The notes under the pieces: generated by a model
Seen by the model: the letters and a program-made list of their open reading frames with translations, nothing else
What the model was told of the DNA's origin: nothing
Databases searched by the model: none
NCBI GenBank assembly: GCA_947561395.2
Contig: OX387182.1
Coordinates: forward strand, 35,829,949-35,893,948
Reading direction: 5' to 3'
DNA: 64,000 nt
DNA from: Buxus sempervirens
Lineage: Eukaryota > Streptophyta > Magnoliopsida > Buxales > Buxaceae
In this document: piece by piece, positions 33,451 to 45,648 of the stretch
How the letters are laid out: every line of letters starts with the position of its first letter
How positions within the stretch are numbered: the stretch's first letter is position 1
Translations under genes and position numbers: made by a program

Positions 33451-34263
33451 TTTACCGATTTGAACTATCTTGGGTTGTGTTGGTTCACCTATATTAATGG
33501 GTTCAGTTTCCTCAATGTTAGCCTGGAGACTCCTTTCACGTCTTTCCAAAGCAGATTGGATTTCAGGTGGGGTCTCCAATGGTTCATAGTCGTCCTCATA
33601 TTCTAAAGACCTATCTTGGTCTATATCAGAGATGACGTCTAAATCATTATTCTGCAGTGAGCTTATGCTCCAATCTGACCTATTAAGATCTTTTTCATGC
33701 TCGACATCTAATACTTGCTCATGTTTTTTTGTTATTAAGTTTGCCTGCTCAATTGGCTTTTTAAAGCCAAGGCTTGTTATTTCTTCTTCTTTTTGTTCAA
33801 TTATTTTTGTCTCATTATCTATCTCGAGTTCCGGCTTGCCCGAATTTGCATCGGGATTGATACTAAGATTACTGGATTCAAATTTATTATTACTATCAAA
33901 CACATGCAAGTAGTAGAACTCAGTCAGGTACTCATTGAATAATTTAGAATCAGTTGCAACAGAAATGTCAGAAGAAGTAGCAAAAACTCCCTTAAAAAGG
34001 TCAGCCCAGCTAACTGCAAAAGGCATGGAGCTCCAGTTCTTGATTGGTGCTGAAGCTTCTTCCTCAACTGTTGCATCATTCTTTTTCTCTTGATTCTTCT
34101 CAACCATGAAGATGTGCATTTCAAGATCACTCTCATTAGTGAATAGAGTGTCCAGACCTATGGCAGGAAAAGTGGGTGGTTCTTCAGCTTCAAATGGCAT
34201 AGCAAGCGGTTGAAAAGCATTAGCAGATGTTTCTTCTGGGCCTAGCTCTGGCAGCTTGATCAA
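33450..34263 (-). pseudogene. Acidic linker between protease and RT of element III (fossil)
   Basis: About 270 residues rich in Glu, Asp, Asn and Ser with no recognised domain, between the G-patch region and RT. Ogre elements are known to carry an intron between protease and RT, so part of this stretch may have been removed from the RNA; I did not identify the splice sites. Confidence 0.6.
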
Positions 34264-34293
34264 GTCTGAAGAGGACCAGTCAACAAATGGGTA

Positions 34294-35971
34294 CTACAAG
34301 TTCATGGTGGGGGATTCAGCAATTGGCATATTCATGATAGGTGATTCATTCCAAAACATCTGTGCTATTCCTTCCAGATTATCTTCATCTTTCCTTAGGG
34401 AAGGTGGAAAATCATCACCCCATCCTTGGGCAACTACATTCTCAAGGGACCAGAGTGCCTTCAAACGGTCATTAGTAAATGTTTTGTACAACTCTTCATA
34501 GAAGTAAATAGGCCATTCTGGTTCTCTGCCTTCTGCCTTTGCCCTCTTCAGCTCTGACTGATGCCTAAAACGTTTTGCGTAGTCATGTGGTCCTGGGGTG
34601 TAACCAACTCCAAATCCAGTGATGTTTTCTGCCACTTCAATGGCCTTCTTCATTCCTTGCTTGTAACGGCCCAGGCCTTCTCCTGCATGGAGTCCCCAGT
34701 CAGAACATTCAACAGTTCTGAACATGCATTCTCTCTTCCTTCTCTTGAATTCTCTTCCCCTTTCATATTCTGGGATATTAATCACATTAACTAGTTCTGT
34801 AGCATGGAATGCCAAGGATGTTGGCAAGTCATAATCAACATAGGGAACACCTAGTCTTTCGAATTCCCTGTGGTCCTCAGCATGTACCGTGATTAACTCA
34901 TTGCCAGAAATGAATCGGATCATTCTATGAAGAGTGGAGGGTAACTGCCCCAGAATGATGAAGCCAAGGTCAGCCAATCAACAAGTTGAAAGAGGAATTC
35001 AGATCCATCAGTTCAAAGGCTAGGGTAAACGGCTTCTCTGCTATGATGATCGTTATAACAATCTCTCCAACAGAATCTCTTTTGGCATTATCAAAACCTC
35101 TAACATTATGTGTCCTAGGCTTGATCAAGGAAGGGTCAAGCTGCAATCCATAAAAAGTCCTCATTGGGCAGATGTTCAAAGCAAAGCCATTGTCAATCAT
35201 TGCCCTTTTTACTACCTTGTCATTGCATTTGACCATGATGTAAAGAGGTTCGATGTGATCAGGGCCATCAGGAGGCAAATCATCATTTGAGAAGGAGATA
35301 GCCTTTGGTGCCATTATCTGAGAGACTATAGCTTCCAACTGTTCAGGTGCAGTTGTTTCCGGCACATGGGCATCAGATAAGACTTTCATTAAAACATCCT
35401 TGTGCTTTGGGGAGTCCATGAGTAGTCGCATGATAGAGATTTGTGTAAGGACCTTGTTCAACTGTTGAACAATGTCATAGTCAGGCACGTGTATTTTGTT
35501 ATACAATTCCGTGATCTCATCATCAGATGCTCGTCCCTTTCTCTTTTGGGTAAACGACTGCTCGACTACCACTTCCTTCCCTTTCTCCTTCTTTATTTTC
35601 TCCTCTTCTGTCTCTTCCTCGGGTGTAGGTGTAGGGTCTATGTTCACATATCGACCAGATTGAGTGATCCGGTTGACTTCAGTTTCAGTAAAAAGGCGGG
35701 GAAGTTCATAAAAAGCGGGATCAATGGTATAGGCAAGTGTAACGGTGTGGTATGATGGGGGATCTAAGGTGAGTTGGGAAAGATTCAGGCTTTCTGGCTC
35801 AACTAGGATGATGGTAGGGTTAGGTATTACTGGGTTCCTGAGAGAGAAGAAGTTGATCAGTGGTGCTCTGGTAGGGATATAAGCTGGTGGAGTGATATAG
35901 CTAGATGGTGTGGGATCATCAGTGGGTGATGGGAGAAGATACTCAGATTCTGAATCAGGGTGTAGATGCAC
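34294..35971 (-). pseudogene. Aspartic protease and G-patch region of element III (fossil)
   Basis: After an acidic, Pro-rich leader the protease motif reads KRAMIDNGFALNICP, the form DNG[SA]LN usual in Ogre proteases, followed by VRGFDN and a FNLLIG end. The next part holds a G-patch-like motif (GLHAGEGLGRYKQGMKKAI, then GVGYTPG), a Gly-rich RNA-binding module found after protease in some Ogre/Tat elements. The protease would cut the Gag-Pol precursor. Broken. Confidence 0.82.
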
Positions 35972-37711
35972 TCAGCGGAATTGTGGAGGGAATTCTGTTC
36001 TATCTTCTCCTCCGATGACATTTACTTCTTGCCATTCAATTTCTGCTTGGAGGTGAACCCTCACTATCTGTCCTGGATGTCCAATCAAAATTGATGGATC
36101 AAACTGCATTGTGTTGCAGCTGGTGCTTATATGATTGACTGTCTTACTGGTAGATGCTTGAGAATGACTAGGCAAAGGGTTGGTTGCAACACCAGTGGCT
36201 AGAGTTACTGGAGGCGGTGTCGGAAGATTGACTGTAAGGCGTTTCTGATCAATCAAGTCTTGGATATCATGCCTTAGATCCCAACATCGGTTGGTGTCAT
36301 GTCTCAATGCCCCTGAGTGGTACTCACTTCTCTCATTAGGATTGTAATTCTTGCCAATGAATGTTCTAGGATTTGGTAACTTGATTCGCAAATACCCTCC
36401 TTTCAGTAGTGTGGGTAGTAACTCAGCTGGTGTGTAGGGAAGTGGAGTGAATACTCTTCTAAACCTTGCCTCCATTTCTTCTCTTGTCCGTCTCGGTGGA
36501 CCCTGATATGGTACGACCACTTGCCCTTGATTCTGTGGAGATGCTGTCAAGGGCCTTTGGGAAATGTGATAAGGTTGAGTAGGCTGTACATAATTCACTG
36601 CCTGCCCCTCAGTTCTCCTTGGTTGCTCTTGTCCCTGGCTTCTATTACCCTGATTTGCCATTGGTCTCCTCTGAGTAGCATTCTACCCACTGCTATCTAT
36701 CTTTCTTGACCTTACTGCATCTTCAATTTTGTCAGCTGTTAGAATCAAGTCATTGAAACTTGTAGAACTCTGCCCCAGTAACAGAGTGAAGAAAGGTTGA
36801 CCAAGTGATGCTATAAACAAAGATGTCATCTCTTGCTCTAATAGTGGTGGCTGGACTAGTGTTGCCAGCTCTTTCCATCTCTTAGCATAGTCTCGAACTG
36901 ACTCATGACTCTTCTTTGCTAACCTTTGCAGCTCTGCCCTTGTTTGAACCATCTACCTGTTCAAACGATATTGCTGAATGAACACCGCAGCGAGTTCATT
37001 CCAAGTCTTTATCTTGGCTTTGTCTAAGCTCAAAAACCAAGAATAAGAAGCCCCAGTTAAAGGCCGCTGAAAGAACTGTACCATGATTTTCTCATTTTTT
37101 GCATATTGGCACATGTCGCCTGAATACGACCTTAAGTGGTTTAGAGGACAACCAGTTCCATTAAACTGGTGCAACTCAGGACATTTGAACTTGGTAGGGA
37201 GTTGTATATCTGAGAAAAAACAAAGGTTTTCCAGAGCAGCCTCACTCTGAACAGTGTTTGGCTGTAGCTGCTTCAGAAGATCTTCCTTCATGGCCGCCAA
37301 ACGGGCCTCGAATTGAGCTTCTTGCGTTCTATACCAGTCTTCTTCATCCTGCCCCAGTTGGACAGACGCGAATTGTTCTTGCTGCTGTATCGGATGGACA
37401 AGATCTACCACAGGAGGTGGGAATGGAACAGCTTGCGGTGGCGGATGTGGCGGTGCCATAGGTAAAGGTTGTGCTGGTTGTGGCGGAATCGGTACTGCTG
37501 GCACTTCTGCCCGTGGTGGGAGCAGTGGTTGGTGCTGTTGAGTGATCGGAATAGTTGATTGAACTTGTTTCAGATCCCTGATCTCTGCCATGAGGGACTG
37601 AATAACCATAGCCATGTTTTCGACCTTTTGGGTTAGGTCATTAACCACTTGGGTTTCACTAGATTCCGCTTGGTACTGAGCTGGCGGAGTCTGATTTCCT
37701 CGTGCATCCAT
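35972..37711 (-). pseudogene. Gag of element III (fossil)
   Basis: Starts MDARGNQTPP at 37711. A coiled-coil-like segment (TQKVENMAMVIQSLMAEIRDL) is followed by a Pro/Gln-rich stretch, then the capsid domain (HLRSYSGDMCQYAKNEKIM, SWFLSLDKAKIKTWNELA, FIQQYRLNR, RDYAKRWKELATLV). The C-terminal half has a basic region and a degenerate zinc knuckle (EYHSGALRHDTNRCWDLRHD). This order matches Ogre/Tat gag. A related C-terminal piece survives in element II near 47163. Broken. Confidence 0.85.
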
Positions 37712-37916
37712 ATCCAGTCTTTTGCGAGATCGAAGATTGTATGGGCTTTTGGGAACAATTTTGGATACCTGTTGATCATTTTGCAGAAGTCAGTGCATTT
37801 CTTTGGCAATTAATCATATATACATATTTTTATGTTTTTTTTTTTTTTGCTTTTAGAACCTATTTGCAAATTCTTTTTTTTTTTATGGTCAATCGAGATC
37901 AAAATTTGTGATTTGA

Positions 37917-38312
37917 TTTAGCTGTGTGGAAGCAACTTAGGGGGAATCTATGAAAATATATCATTTTTAGTTACAAAAAGGCAATTGGGAGAGAAAACCT
38001 AAAGGAATGATCTATTTTAGCTGCGCAAAGACAATTGGGAGAGAGAACCCTATGTCTACTGGTCTGTTTTAGTTGTCTATGGACAACTAGGAAAAAGAAC
38101 CCAAGGTATTGATCTATTTTAGTTGCATAAAGGCAGCTAGGAGAGAGAACCCAAAGTCTAGAGGTCTATTTTAGTCGTTTTGTGGACGACTAGGAAAAAG
38201 AACCCAAGGGATTGATCTGTTTTAGCTATGTCAAGTCAGCAAGGAAAGAGAACCTAAAGAATTTGATCTATTTTAGTCGCTTACGACAAGGAAAGAGAAC
38301 CTCTTGGCTCAT
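37917..38312 (-). repeat. 51-bp tandem repeat with hairpins between ORF1 and gag
   Basis: Seven to eight units of about 47-53 bp. Each begins TTTTAG and ends AGAGAACCCAAAG-like, and most hold a small stem between these constant parts: AGTTGTC/GACAACT, AGTTGC/GCAGCT, AGTCGT/ACGACT, GTCG/CGAC. The stem bases change from unit to unit while pairing is kept; two or three units are weak. Confidence 0.8.
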
Positions 38313-38366
38313 GCCCTAATGAACCGGAGCTTGCTTATAATGAATTGAACTCAATATCACAGGATT

Positions 38367-38735
38367 GGACTTATGTCTCCACAGGGGGTGAGCTAAAAAC
38401 AACACCCGAGCTCACCCAGCTGGTCTCCAATTTAAGAATCGGTCGCCAGGTGCCACAATTTTTGGACTCAAGTCAAGTCTCCGCAGGGGAAGGGCTAAAA
38501 ATAGCCGCCTCCGGGTTCACCCAGTTGGTCTCCGATTTAAGAATCGGTCACCAGGCACCACAATTTTTGGACTTATGTCTCCACAGGGGGTAAGCTAAAA
38601 ATCAAATACCCGGGTTCACCCAATTGGTCTCCGATTTAAGAATCGGTCACCAGGCACCACAATTTTTGGACTTATGTCTCCATAGGGGAAGGGCTAAAAA
38701 TAGCCGCCTCCGGGCTCATCTAAAGGGTTGGTCTT
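38367..38735 (-). repeat. 97-105-bp tandem repeat between ORF1 and gag
   Basis: Three full units and one partial start at 38367, 38464, 38569 and 38668, each opening GGACTTATGTCTCC or a variant. Most units contain a perfect 6-bp stem CCGATT-TAAG-AATCGG. It adjoins the 51-bp array. Confidence 0.85.
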
Positions 38736-39159
38736 GACGGGGCCATCTTCAAACGCCACCAATTTGGATCATTGGATCGAGGGCAAAAACTGAGTGATCT
38801 TGTAAATAAGATGCATTTGGGTGTGATCTGAGTTCAATCCATAAGCGCTTTAAGAAACGCCTATAGGTATTAATATTAGAATAATTAAGGAGTAGGATTT
38901 GAAGGAAGGGATCTAATATGACCAGAAATCATGATTTTGTATAACTGGAAAGAGAGATAGAGTCCCTTAGGACCAAAAGGCAATATTAACGTTACAACAA
39001 GCATCTGCAAACTAATTTCTGTTTCTTCATGTCCATTCAAAATTTAAAATTAAAGCATTAAACTGAAATAAAAACATATGCATAAATTATATCACAAAAG
39101 CCCAACATGGCTCAAAATACATCAAAGTTAGGTCCAAAAATGAAAGCACCCTAGCCAAT

Positions 39160-40600
39160 GTCTAACTAAGTGGGTCATCATAAGAGGAGGACACATCCTG
39201 CCTCCTAAGGGCGCGCAGAAGTTTATTCCACAAACGCCTGTCCTCATCTGCGTGCTTGCGCACACCACTCAGTTGCTGCTGGAGGGCCTCATTGGCTTGC
39301 CTACTCTCCCGCTCCGATTCAATGTAGGCTGAATGGATACGGGAGTGTGCCTCCTGCAGTTCGGCCACCCTATCTCTATAGATATCATGGGGTGGAACTG
39401 GAATGTCCTTGGGTATGTCAGTCTGGAGAGGTGGGACGCCGTCATGGCCAAAATCCCTAGCCATTTTCTGCTTATATTCTCGAATATGATGTTTCGAGAA
39501 TATATCATGCTCGTGCTTGCGCACAGTCTTCCACTCTATCAATAACTATTTCCTCAACTCCTTCGAGAGCGGGCCTGTCAGATTAGTCGCATCATCCTCA
39601 AGGGGGATTCCCTGCGGTTTCCCAAACTGTCTCAAAACTCTTACTGGATAGTACGGTACAGCATGTGTGAGGCCAATTAAGGCCAGGCATCTCCTATCTC
39701 TGAAGGCTAAAATGGGGTTATAAGTGAAATGGAAGGTTCCCCACCACCTGATATCAACATCCTCATCTAGGTGTAGAAAGCAGTTCAGCCACTCCTCTCT
39801 AGTAGGTAAGTCTGGATGTATTTCTCTTCGGGCAATGTATGTGACGTTGTCACGGACTAGCCCATATCTCTCACTGATGGGTTCTGCCACCATCAGGTGG
39901 TCTTGCAGCCATATATGAAGAAGGGGAGCGCACCCTTGAAACCTTCTGGTTCCATTCTTGGACAAGGTTAAGGCATGATAGAGTTGAGCAAGTATTAGTG
40001 GCATGATCCGGTATCCAACCGAGAGTTGATCCACAATTTCCATGAGGGCCAAATTAATGGTGTCTCCCCCAGTTGGAAAAAAAAAATTTGTGACAGAACC
40101 ACGAGGGTGACGGTGTCCAACCAAACACGGGGTCTTTCCTGCTTTTTGTTCCTTATCTTTTTTGCGAGGAATTTCTTGGAGACCCTCGTGAATGATTTGT
40201 CACCTCCTAAAGTCTGGAATTCTTCCCTCGAAAGGCCAAAGAAAGTACAAGCTTCATTCTTATAACTGTCTTTGAGGTTTGGCCTGGCGGGTTCTCCACA
40301 ATCACGAAACCTGAGGAGTAAGTCTAACTCCTCAATTGTGGGTGTCAACTCTATAGTCCCAAATCGGAAAACTGAAAATTGAGGATCCCAGAATAACAAG
40401 GATGACTGAATCATGTTCCAATTGATTGGCACATTCAATAGGGACAAGGTTTACCCCATGTGGTATTGTGCCTCCCACTTAATTTGCTCATCCCCTTGGA
40501 GTTGCCGTGTCCAAGATCGGATCCAAGGAGTATCCCAGGCACACTTCTCTATCCTAGGGAACTTGGTTTTCTCAGAAGATGAAGACGATGCCATGTACTG
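39160..40600 (-). pseudogene. ORF1 of element III, extra Ogre-specific gene upstream of gag (fossil)
   Basis: The beginning is MASSSSSEKTKFPRIEKCAW near 40593. The middle (VFRFGTIELTPTIEELDLLL, then QIFFFQLGETPLIWPSW and GCAPLLHIWLQDHL) resembles plant mobile-domain-like proteins in which a conserved fold is built around LTPTLEEF-type motifs. A long helical, charged C-terminus follows (EAHSRIHSAYIESERESRQA). Ogre elements are defined by such an ORF ahead of gag; its role is unknown. Broken into a few pieces. Confidence 0.8.
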
Positions 40601-42002
40601 TACTATCCAATTAGTGTTCCAAGTCATTTTGGATTTCAACGTGAAAGCTCTCTATTAGTGTAATGAATAGTAAAAATCAAAGCAAGTAAAAAGAACGGGA
40701 CATCACCATATTTCATGTCTCTAAACAAGAAAAGAAACCATGCACACAAAGTGTGTGATCCTAAGGGTTGGTGCCTATCAAGGCACAACTCCTAGACATA
40801 CTTGTGTAAGGAAGCACACCTAAGTCCTGACCAGCCTTATCCTTTCATCTGTTCTTTCATCCGCTAATGTTAAACTTACAACTTGCCAGCTAGGGCGAAA
40901 ATTACATGATGTTCAAAAAGCTAAAAAAAATAATGCAATCTTAGGGTTGTTGAGAACTCTAAGAAAGGATACATTTGATTCAAAAAGGGTAGGTTAAAAA
41001 AAGCCGAAATCTAGGGTTCAAATTTCTTTGTTTTGATTTGGCCTGCTTTCATCTGCTTAAAGACTGATCCGGACTCAAGATACTTCCTACAGACTCAATG
41101 GGTCGAGGCCCACGGCTCTCAGGACTCAATGCATGGATCTGAGGTGGTTCCCCTGATCAAAGTTTAGGTAAGCTCCCTAATTTAGGGCTGAGGTAGCCCA
41201 GAATCTAGGGTCTACTCAATTTGATACAAAAGAAGGCAAGGGTTGTTGCCCCTGATGGACTCTTGGGTTTTAGACTTCATTCATCATTCACATTCACATT
41301 CACATAGTAGGGTGTATCAGAGCATTAGGTGGGAAAATGGTACCCAGCCCGAGACAAATGCCTACAAGGGTCTGAGCCAAGTATTAGACCCTCGCATACC
41401 ACGGCAAGAAACCAGTGGCGCTATAGGAATCCAGATACCTGGGGGGATGTTTTACCTCGCTTTCCCTGGCAAGCCAAGGGCGCGTGAGGCTAATACCATC
41501 CCAAAATTTGTTTATACGATAAAGAAGGGTGGCTACTAGAGAGATCTAGGTTTTGGTAATCATTCAATCGGATCACCCACGCGGGCTCCCTCGCGCGTGT
41601 CACCCCACACAATTTATATCAAAGCATCTAAAGAAACCACAGTGTGCGTGAGTGCACATGTGTGCATCGGAAGGAATTTTCACTGTCTCATATAGTAAAG
41701 TGATGAATTGGTACACAAAACAATGTTCCGGGAGAGTTCCCAGGTAATTGGAGGGGTCACAGTGGTCCCACTTAAAAACCGATTTCCTTAGGTAATTATC
41801 TCCTCCTTTATGACAGAACTCCCCAGAATATGTTCTTGTGTATATTCAACACTTACTAAAATAAGGTGGAAAATCTTCCTTGACCCATTTGTGCAAGTGT
41901 GTGCATATGTACAAAAAGAGTGTGCGTGCAGGTGCAAGTGTGTGCACATGTGCAAAGAATAAACCCATTATAATCCAACTAATCAAACCGGGTTAGGTCG
42001 GT
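40601..42002 (-). mobile_element. 5' UTR of element III
   Basis: About 1.4 kb between the PBS and ORF1. It matches, reversed, the 5' UTR of element II (45717-47110), with its best part at 41310-41540, which differs at about 11 of 240 sites. It contains CACATTCACATT micro-repeats (41283-41306) and alternating GTGTGCA/TGCACA runs (41640-41960). No sense-strand gene seen. Confidence 0.75.
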
Positions 42003-42019
42003 CCCCAGTGGAGTCGACA
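42003..42019 (-). promoter_or_regulatory. Primer-binding site of element III
   Basis: Minus-strand TGTCGACTCCACTGGGG, 3 bp after the 5' LTR. It is the diverged form of TGGCGACTCCGC in element II. Ogre elements are reported to use tRNA-Arg. Confidence 0.75.
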
Positions 42020-42428
42020 AGCTGTGCGCACCTCGGGCGCGCTGAAAAAGCATTACATGTTTTATGGAGTCGCCACTACCTGAAATGGTGCAGGTAGACA
42101 CCTTGTTGACTTTTGGTCTGAACCAGTGATTCCGGATAAGTGACCCGATTACAACCCAGGGAAGTCCTTGAACACCCTAGGTTGCCCCACCGAAATGGGT
42201 TCCCTTAAATCAGTTGGATCGTATTTGGGTTTATTTATTATTATTTAATTTTTTTTATCTTTTATCTTTTATATATATTTTTTTATTTATTATTTTTTTT
42301 ATGATCACATGTGTACAAATATTGGAGGAATGAAGGTTGCTATTCTACATCCTATACAAAATATAATACATATAAAAAATATCTAACATAGAGGAATTCA
42401 AATCATGGAGCAATGTACTTGGTAACTT

Positions 42429-42430
<2 letters not shown>

Positions 42431-42475
<45 letters not shown>
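42431..42475. repeat. A-tract and (AT)n microsatellite in 5' LTR of element III
   Basis: An A-run followed by about 15 AT units, absent from the same place in the 3' LTR (near 20990), so it expanded after insertion or was lost from one copy. Confidence 0.9.
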
Positions 42476-42478
<3 letters not shown>

Positions 42479-43354
42479 TATTTATTTATCTTTTTATTAT
42501 TATTTTTATTTTATTATTATTATTTTTTATTTTATCTTTCTCATATATACAAGGGATTAGAGGAATTAACATTTTACATTATATATGAAGAAAAATAAGA
42601 AGGTTTATTAAGATATTCTAATAAAAAAAATTTCCAAATGAGTAAACCTACGGCCAAAAAAAAATACAATCCCACAACATTTAATCTTTTCTTTTTCTTT
42701 TCATTGTTTTCTTATATTTTTATGATAATTTATTTAAACAAAGCATGTGTTAAAAAACAAAACTCAATCATATTTTTTTTTATTGCTTTCCTTATGCCTT
42801 TTTCTTATTCTTTCTTTTTTTTTCTTATGATAATTTCTTATGCCTTTATATATTTTTTTTGTTCTTATCTCTAAGGATTTGGAGAAAAAGAGAGTTGTTA
42901 TAAAAGTGACAAAAAAAATAATTAAGGAAAATAAATATGTTAGTTAGGCATATTATCTAAAAAATTAAGAAAAGAATTAAAAATCTGATTATTATAATAA
43001 AATATTTTAATTAAGCATATTATCTAAAAAGAAATTGAGAGAGAAAAAAAATTAAAGAAATACCATGAAAGAAATAAAAATAATAATAAATGAAAACTAG
43101 GGGTTCTTAAAAAGGGTTTTAAAGAAGGACTAATCATCAAATACTATAAGTTTTTTTTAATCCTTGGACTTTCTAGAATAGCAAATTAGGCCAAGTGTTT
43201 ATCAAATTCTCCAAACTCCACCCCCAAAAACAATCGTCCAACAGAAATTTTTTATTTATTTGACTTCCTCATCTTTCAATCCCTCTTTCTTATTTCACTC
43301 TAATCCTTATGAACTTACTTTCCAACTTTCAAACAAAAGACAAGATAAATTTAA

Positions 43355-43739
43355 GAACAGCCATAGGTGGCTGTTGGACAGCCACCTATGGCTGTTCAAC
43401 TTCCTCTAACCAAGCATTTGTATCCTCTCTTTCAATTCCCCATCAATCCTAAACTCTTTCATTCAATTCTTCTCCTTTTATCTTCTCCACTATCTCTTTA
43501 ATTCCTACCAACTTTTAAACAAAAGAAAAAAAATTAAGAACAACCATAGGTGGCTGTTGGATAGACACCTACGGCTGTTCAACTTCCTAACCAGCTGCTT
43601 CTTCACTTTCTCATCCCACCTGCTCCTTCACTTTCTAATCTCTTCCTTTTATTTCCTCCAATTCCCAACTTTCAAACAAACAAAAAAAACCATTTAGGAA
43701 CAGCCGCTGGTGGCTGTCCAATAGCCACCTGCGGCTGTT
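43355..43739 (-). repeat. Three long hairpins in 5' LTR of element III
   Basis: 43355-43397, 43538-43580 and 43698-43739, with arms like GAACAGCCATAGGTGGCTGT. They lie about 1 kb downstream of the TATA box and so in the predicted 5' leader. Confidence 0.85.
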
Positions 43740-44673
43740 GCTTTTTTTTTTTTACCAGGTGCAGCCTTTCAACAGCATCCAATGATGCTATTGAAACAAT
43801 TCCCCTTCAATTCTACAGCATAAAGAACAACAGAAATGAATGATCTTAAAGCTGTTTTTTTTAACTGTTTTTCTTCACTTAATGAGCTTTAAGAATAACC
43901 TGTTTTTTTTTTACATGTTCGGCCTTCCAACAGCAAGACCATTTCTCCTTTCAATTCTATATTTTAGCTATTGTTTCCTTTATTTAAAAAACCTTAACTT
44001 GAGCAACATGAGAATGAGTAAATACCAAATGAAATCAACCATGATCGAACACCTCCTCTATTAAAAAACCTTAATAGGTTCGGCCATGCATCAAATAATC
44101 ATGTTTTAGAAAAGAAAAAAAAATCCAATTGGCATGGTTATCATTCCATTCATTAACAATTCAACACAAAGAAATTCAGAGATTCTAACCAAGAACCACT
44201 GTTATGTCTTGGCCATAACAGTGATTCGAATTTAGAACCTAGGAGACATGCATGCTTCGGCCATAAAAGAAAAAAAAATGACTATCATATCATTTTTTTA
44301 TCTATTTGATAATTAAACAATACTAATAAAAATCCAGCCATAACATTGATATATCATTTTTTTTGTATGTGACAATTGAACAACACTAAGAAAGGAAAAA
44401 AAATTAATTTGGCCATAACATAAAAATGACTTGTTTTATATTATTTGACAATCCAACAACATAAAAATACTTGATTAAAAATAAACATACAAAAATAGAG
44501 AAACAAAACCTGGTATAGGATTGATTTCCCGGAAGCTAATGAGCTCAACTCTAGATGTTCCCTCTTTCCTCTTGCACAACCTTATTCCTCCTTTTTTCTC
44601 ACTTCCCTCTTTGCTTCTCTTTTAGAACTCTCTTCTTTTGATTTTGTTCCCCTTTTGCTTCCAACTTCAAGCC

Positions 44674-44681
44674 CTTTTATA
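44674..44681 (-). promoter_or_regulatory. TATA box of element III 5' LTR
   Basis: Minus-strand TATAAAAG in the context CTCTATAAAAGGGC, downstream of the GA-rich array (44720-44875). It would drive the genomic RNA of element III. Confidence 0.68.
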
Positions 44682-45638
44682 GAGGTTTCCCACCCCTTCA
44701 AATTCTTAACCCCAAACCTTTCCTCTTCCTCTCTTAAACCCTTAACTCTTCATCTTCTTCTTCTTAAACAACTAACCCTTCCTCTTCCTCTCTTAAATAA
44801 ATGAACTCTTCCTCTTCCTCTTCTTAAACAACTAAACTCTTCCTCTTCCTCTCTTAAACTCCCTCATTCAATTAGGTTTGGTCAAAGTCCATTTTGTCCC
44901 ACATTTTTATTAGGCTTATGTATTTTTTAAGCTTTGTTTCAATATCTCAAGAGAATATGAGTTGGACCAATTCGTCCAACTCATTTCTCTTTGTTTATTT
45001 TTATTATTATTATTTTTATCTTAATCTTTTATTAACTTTGTTATTTATTTGCATAAGAAACCCCATTAGGAAACTTACTTATTTACTAAAAAAACCCCAC
45101 AAAATTTTAATTTATCATTGGTTACATGGCAATCACCATGGTGTACACGTGGCTGCCATGTGGCATATAATTTCGGTTTTGTAAAAATCCCCAAACTACC
45201 CTTTATTTATTTTATTCATAACTTAGCCGTTTGACATCCGATTTGAGCACGGTTTGGTGCATCGGAATCGGCTCAGAATTCTATTTATTATGAGCTTATT
45301 ATTTCAAAAAGACGGGTCCACTATAAAAACCTCGATTTACGTTCCCACATATATCCCAGTTTAAGATATGCTTCTTGGGCAATTTTATAGTGCAAAAATG
45401 GGGTGCTGACAGCAACCTCTATTTCTCCAATATTTGTACACATGTGATCATTAAAAAAATAAAAATTAAATAATAGTAAATCAACCCAAATATGATCCAA
45501 CTGATTTAAGGGAACCCATTTCGATGGGGCAACTCAGGATGTTCAAGGACTTCCCTAGGTTGTAATCAGGTCACTTATCCAGAATCACTGGTTCAGACCA
45601 AAAGTCAACAAGGTATCTACCTGTACCATTTCAGGTAG

Positions 45639-45648
45639 TGGCGACTCC
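45639..45648 (+). promoter_or_regulatory. PBS-like core inside U5 of element II 5' LTR
   Basis: TGGCGACTCC, identical to the first 10 bases of the true PBS 60 bp further on. It follows a conserved ACCTGTACCATTTCAGGTAG segment, itself a dyad. Confidence 0.7.

Larger units (their letters stand above)
20576..45411 (-). mobile_element. Element III: two-LTR Ogre-type retrotransposon, broken but structurally complete at both ends
   Basis: The LTRs at 20576-26349 and 42023-45411 belong to one family and point left; a perfect duplication GCAAC flanks the element (20571-20575 and 45412-45416). The internal part holds, in minus-strand order, PBS, 5' UTR, ORF1, two tandem-repeat blocks, gag, protease with G-patch, RT-RNase H, a second RNase H, integrase, 3' UTR and polypurine tract. 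ORF1 plus dual RNase H is diagnostic of Ogre within the Tat lineage. Coding parts have about half a dozen breaks, and a truncated Tekay element sits in the integrase region. LTRs differ by about 2-3% by eye, suggesting an age of order 1-2 million years. Confidence 0.93.
42023..45411 (-). mobile_element. 5' LTR of element III
   Basis: Minus-strand start TGTCAGCACCCCATTTTTGC at 45411, end GCCCGAGGTGCGCACA at 42023; 3389 bp. It contains one U3 module (45228-45295), a GA-rich array, TATA box 44674-44681, three hairpins (43355-43739) and a PBS-like core at 42066-42075. It is uninterrupted and shows the empty site of LTR B3. Confidence 0.93.

Noticed and set aside
41243-41539. Open frame antisense to the 5' UTR of element III, matched by one at 46224-46553 antisense to element II (about 76 aligned residues)
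   Set aside because: About seven of eleven differences change the amino acid, so there is no sign of protein-level selection. The DNA similarity is explained by shared 5' UTR descent.
42431-42475. (AT)n run as a possible matrix-attachment or origin signal
   Set aside because: It is absent from the twin LTR of the same element, so it is a private microsatellite.
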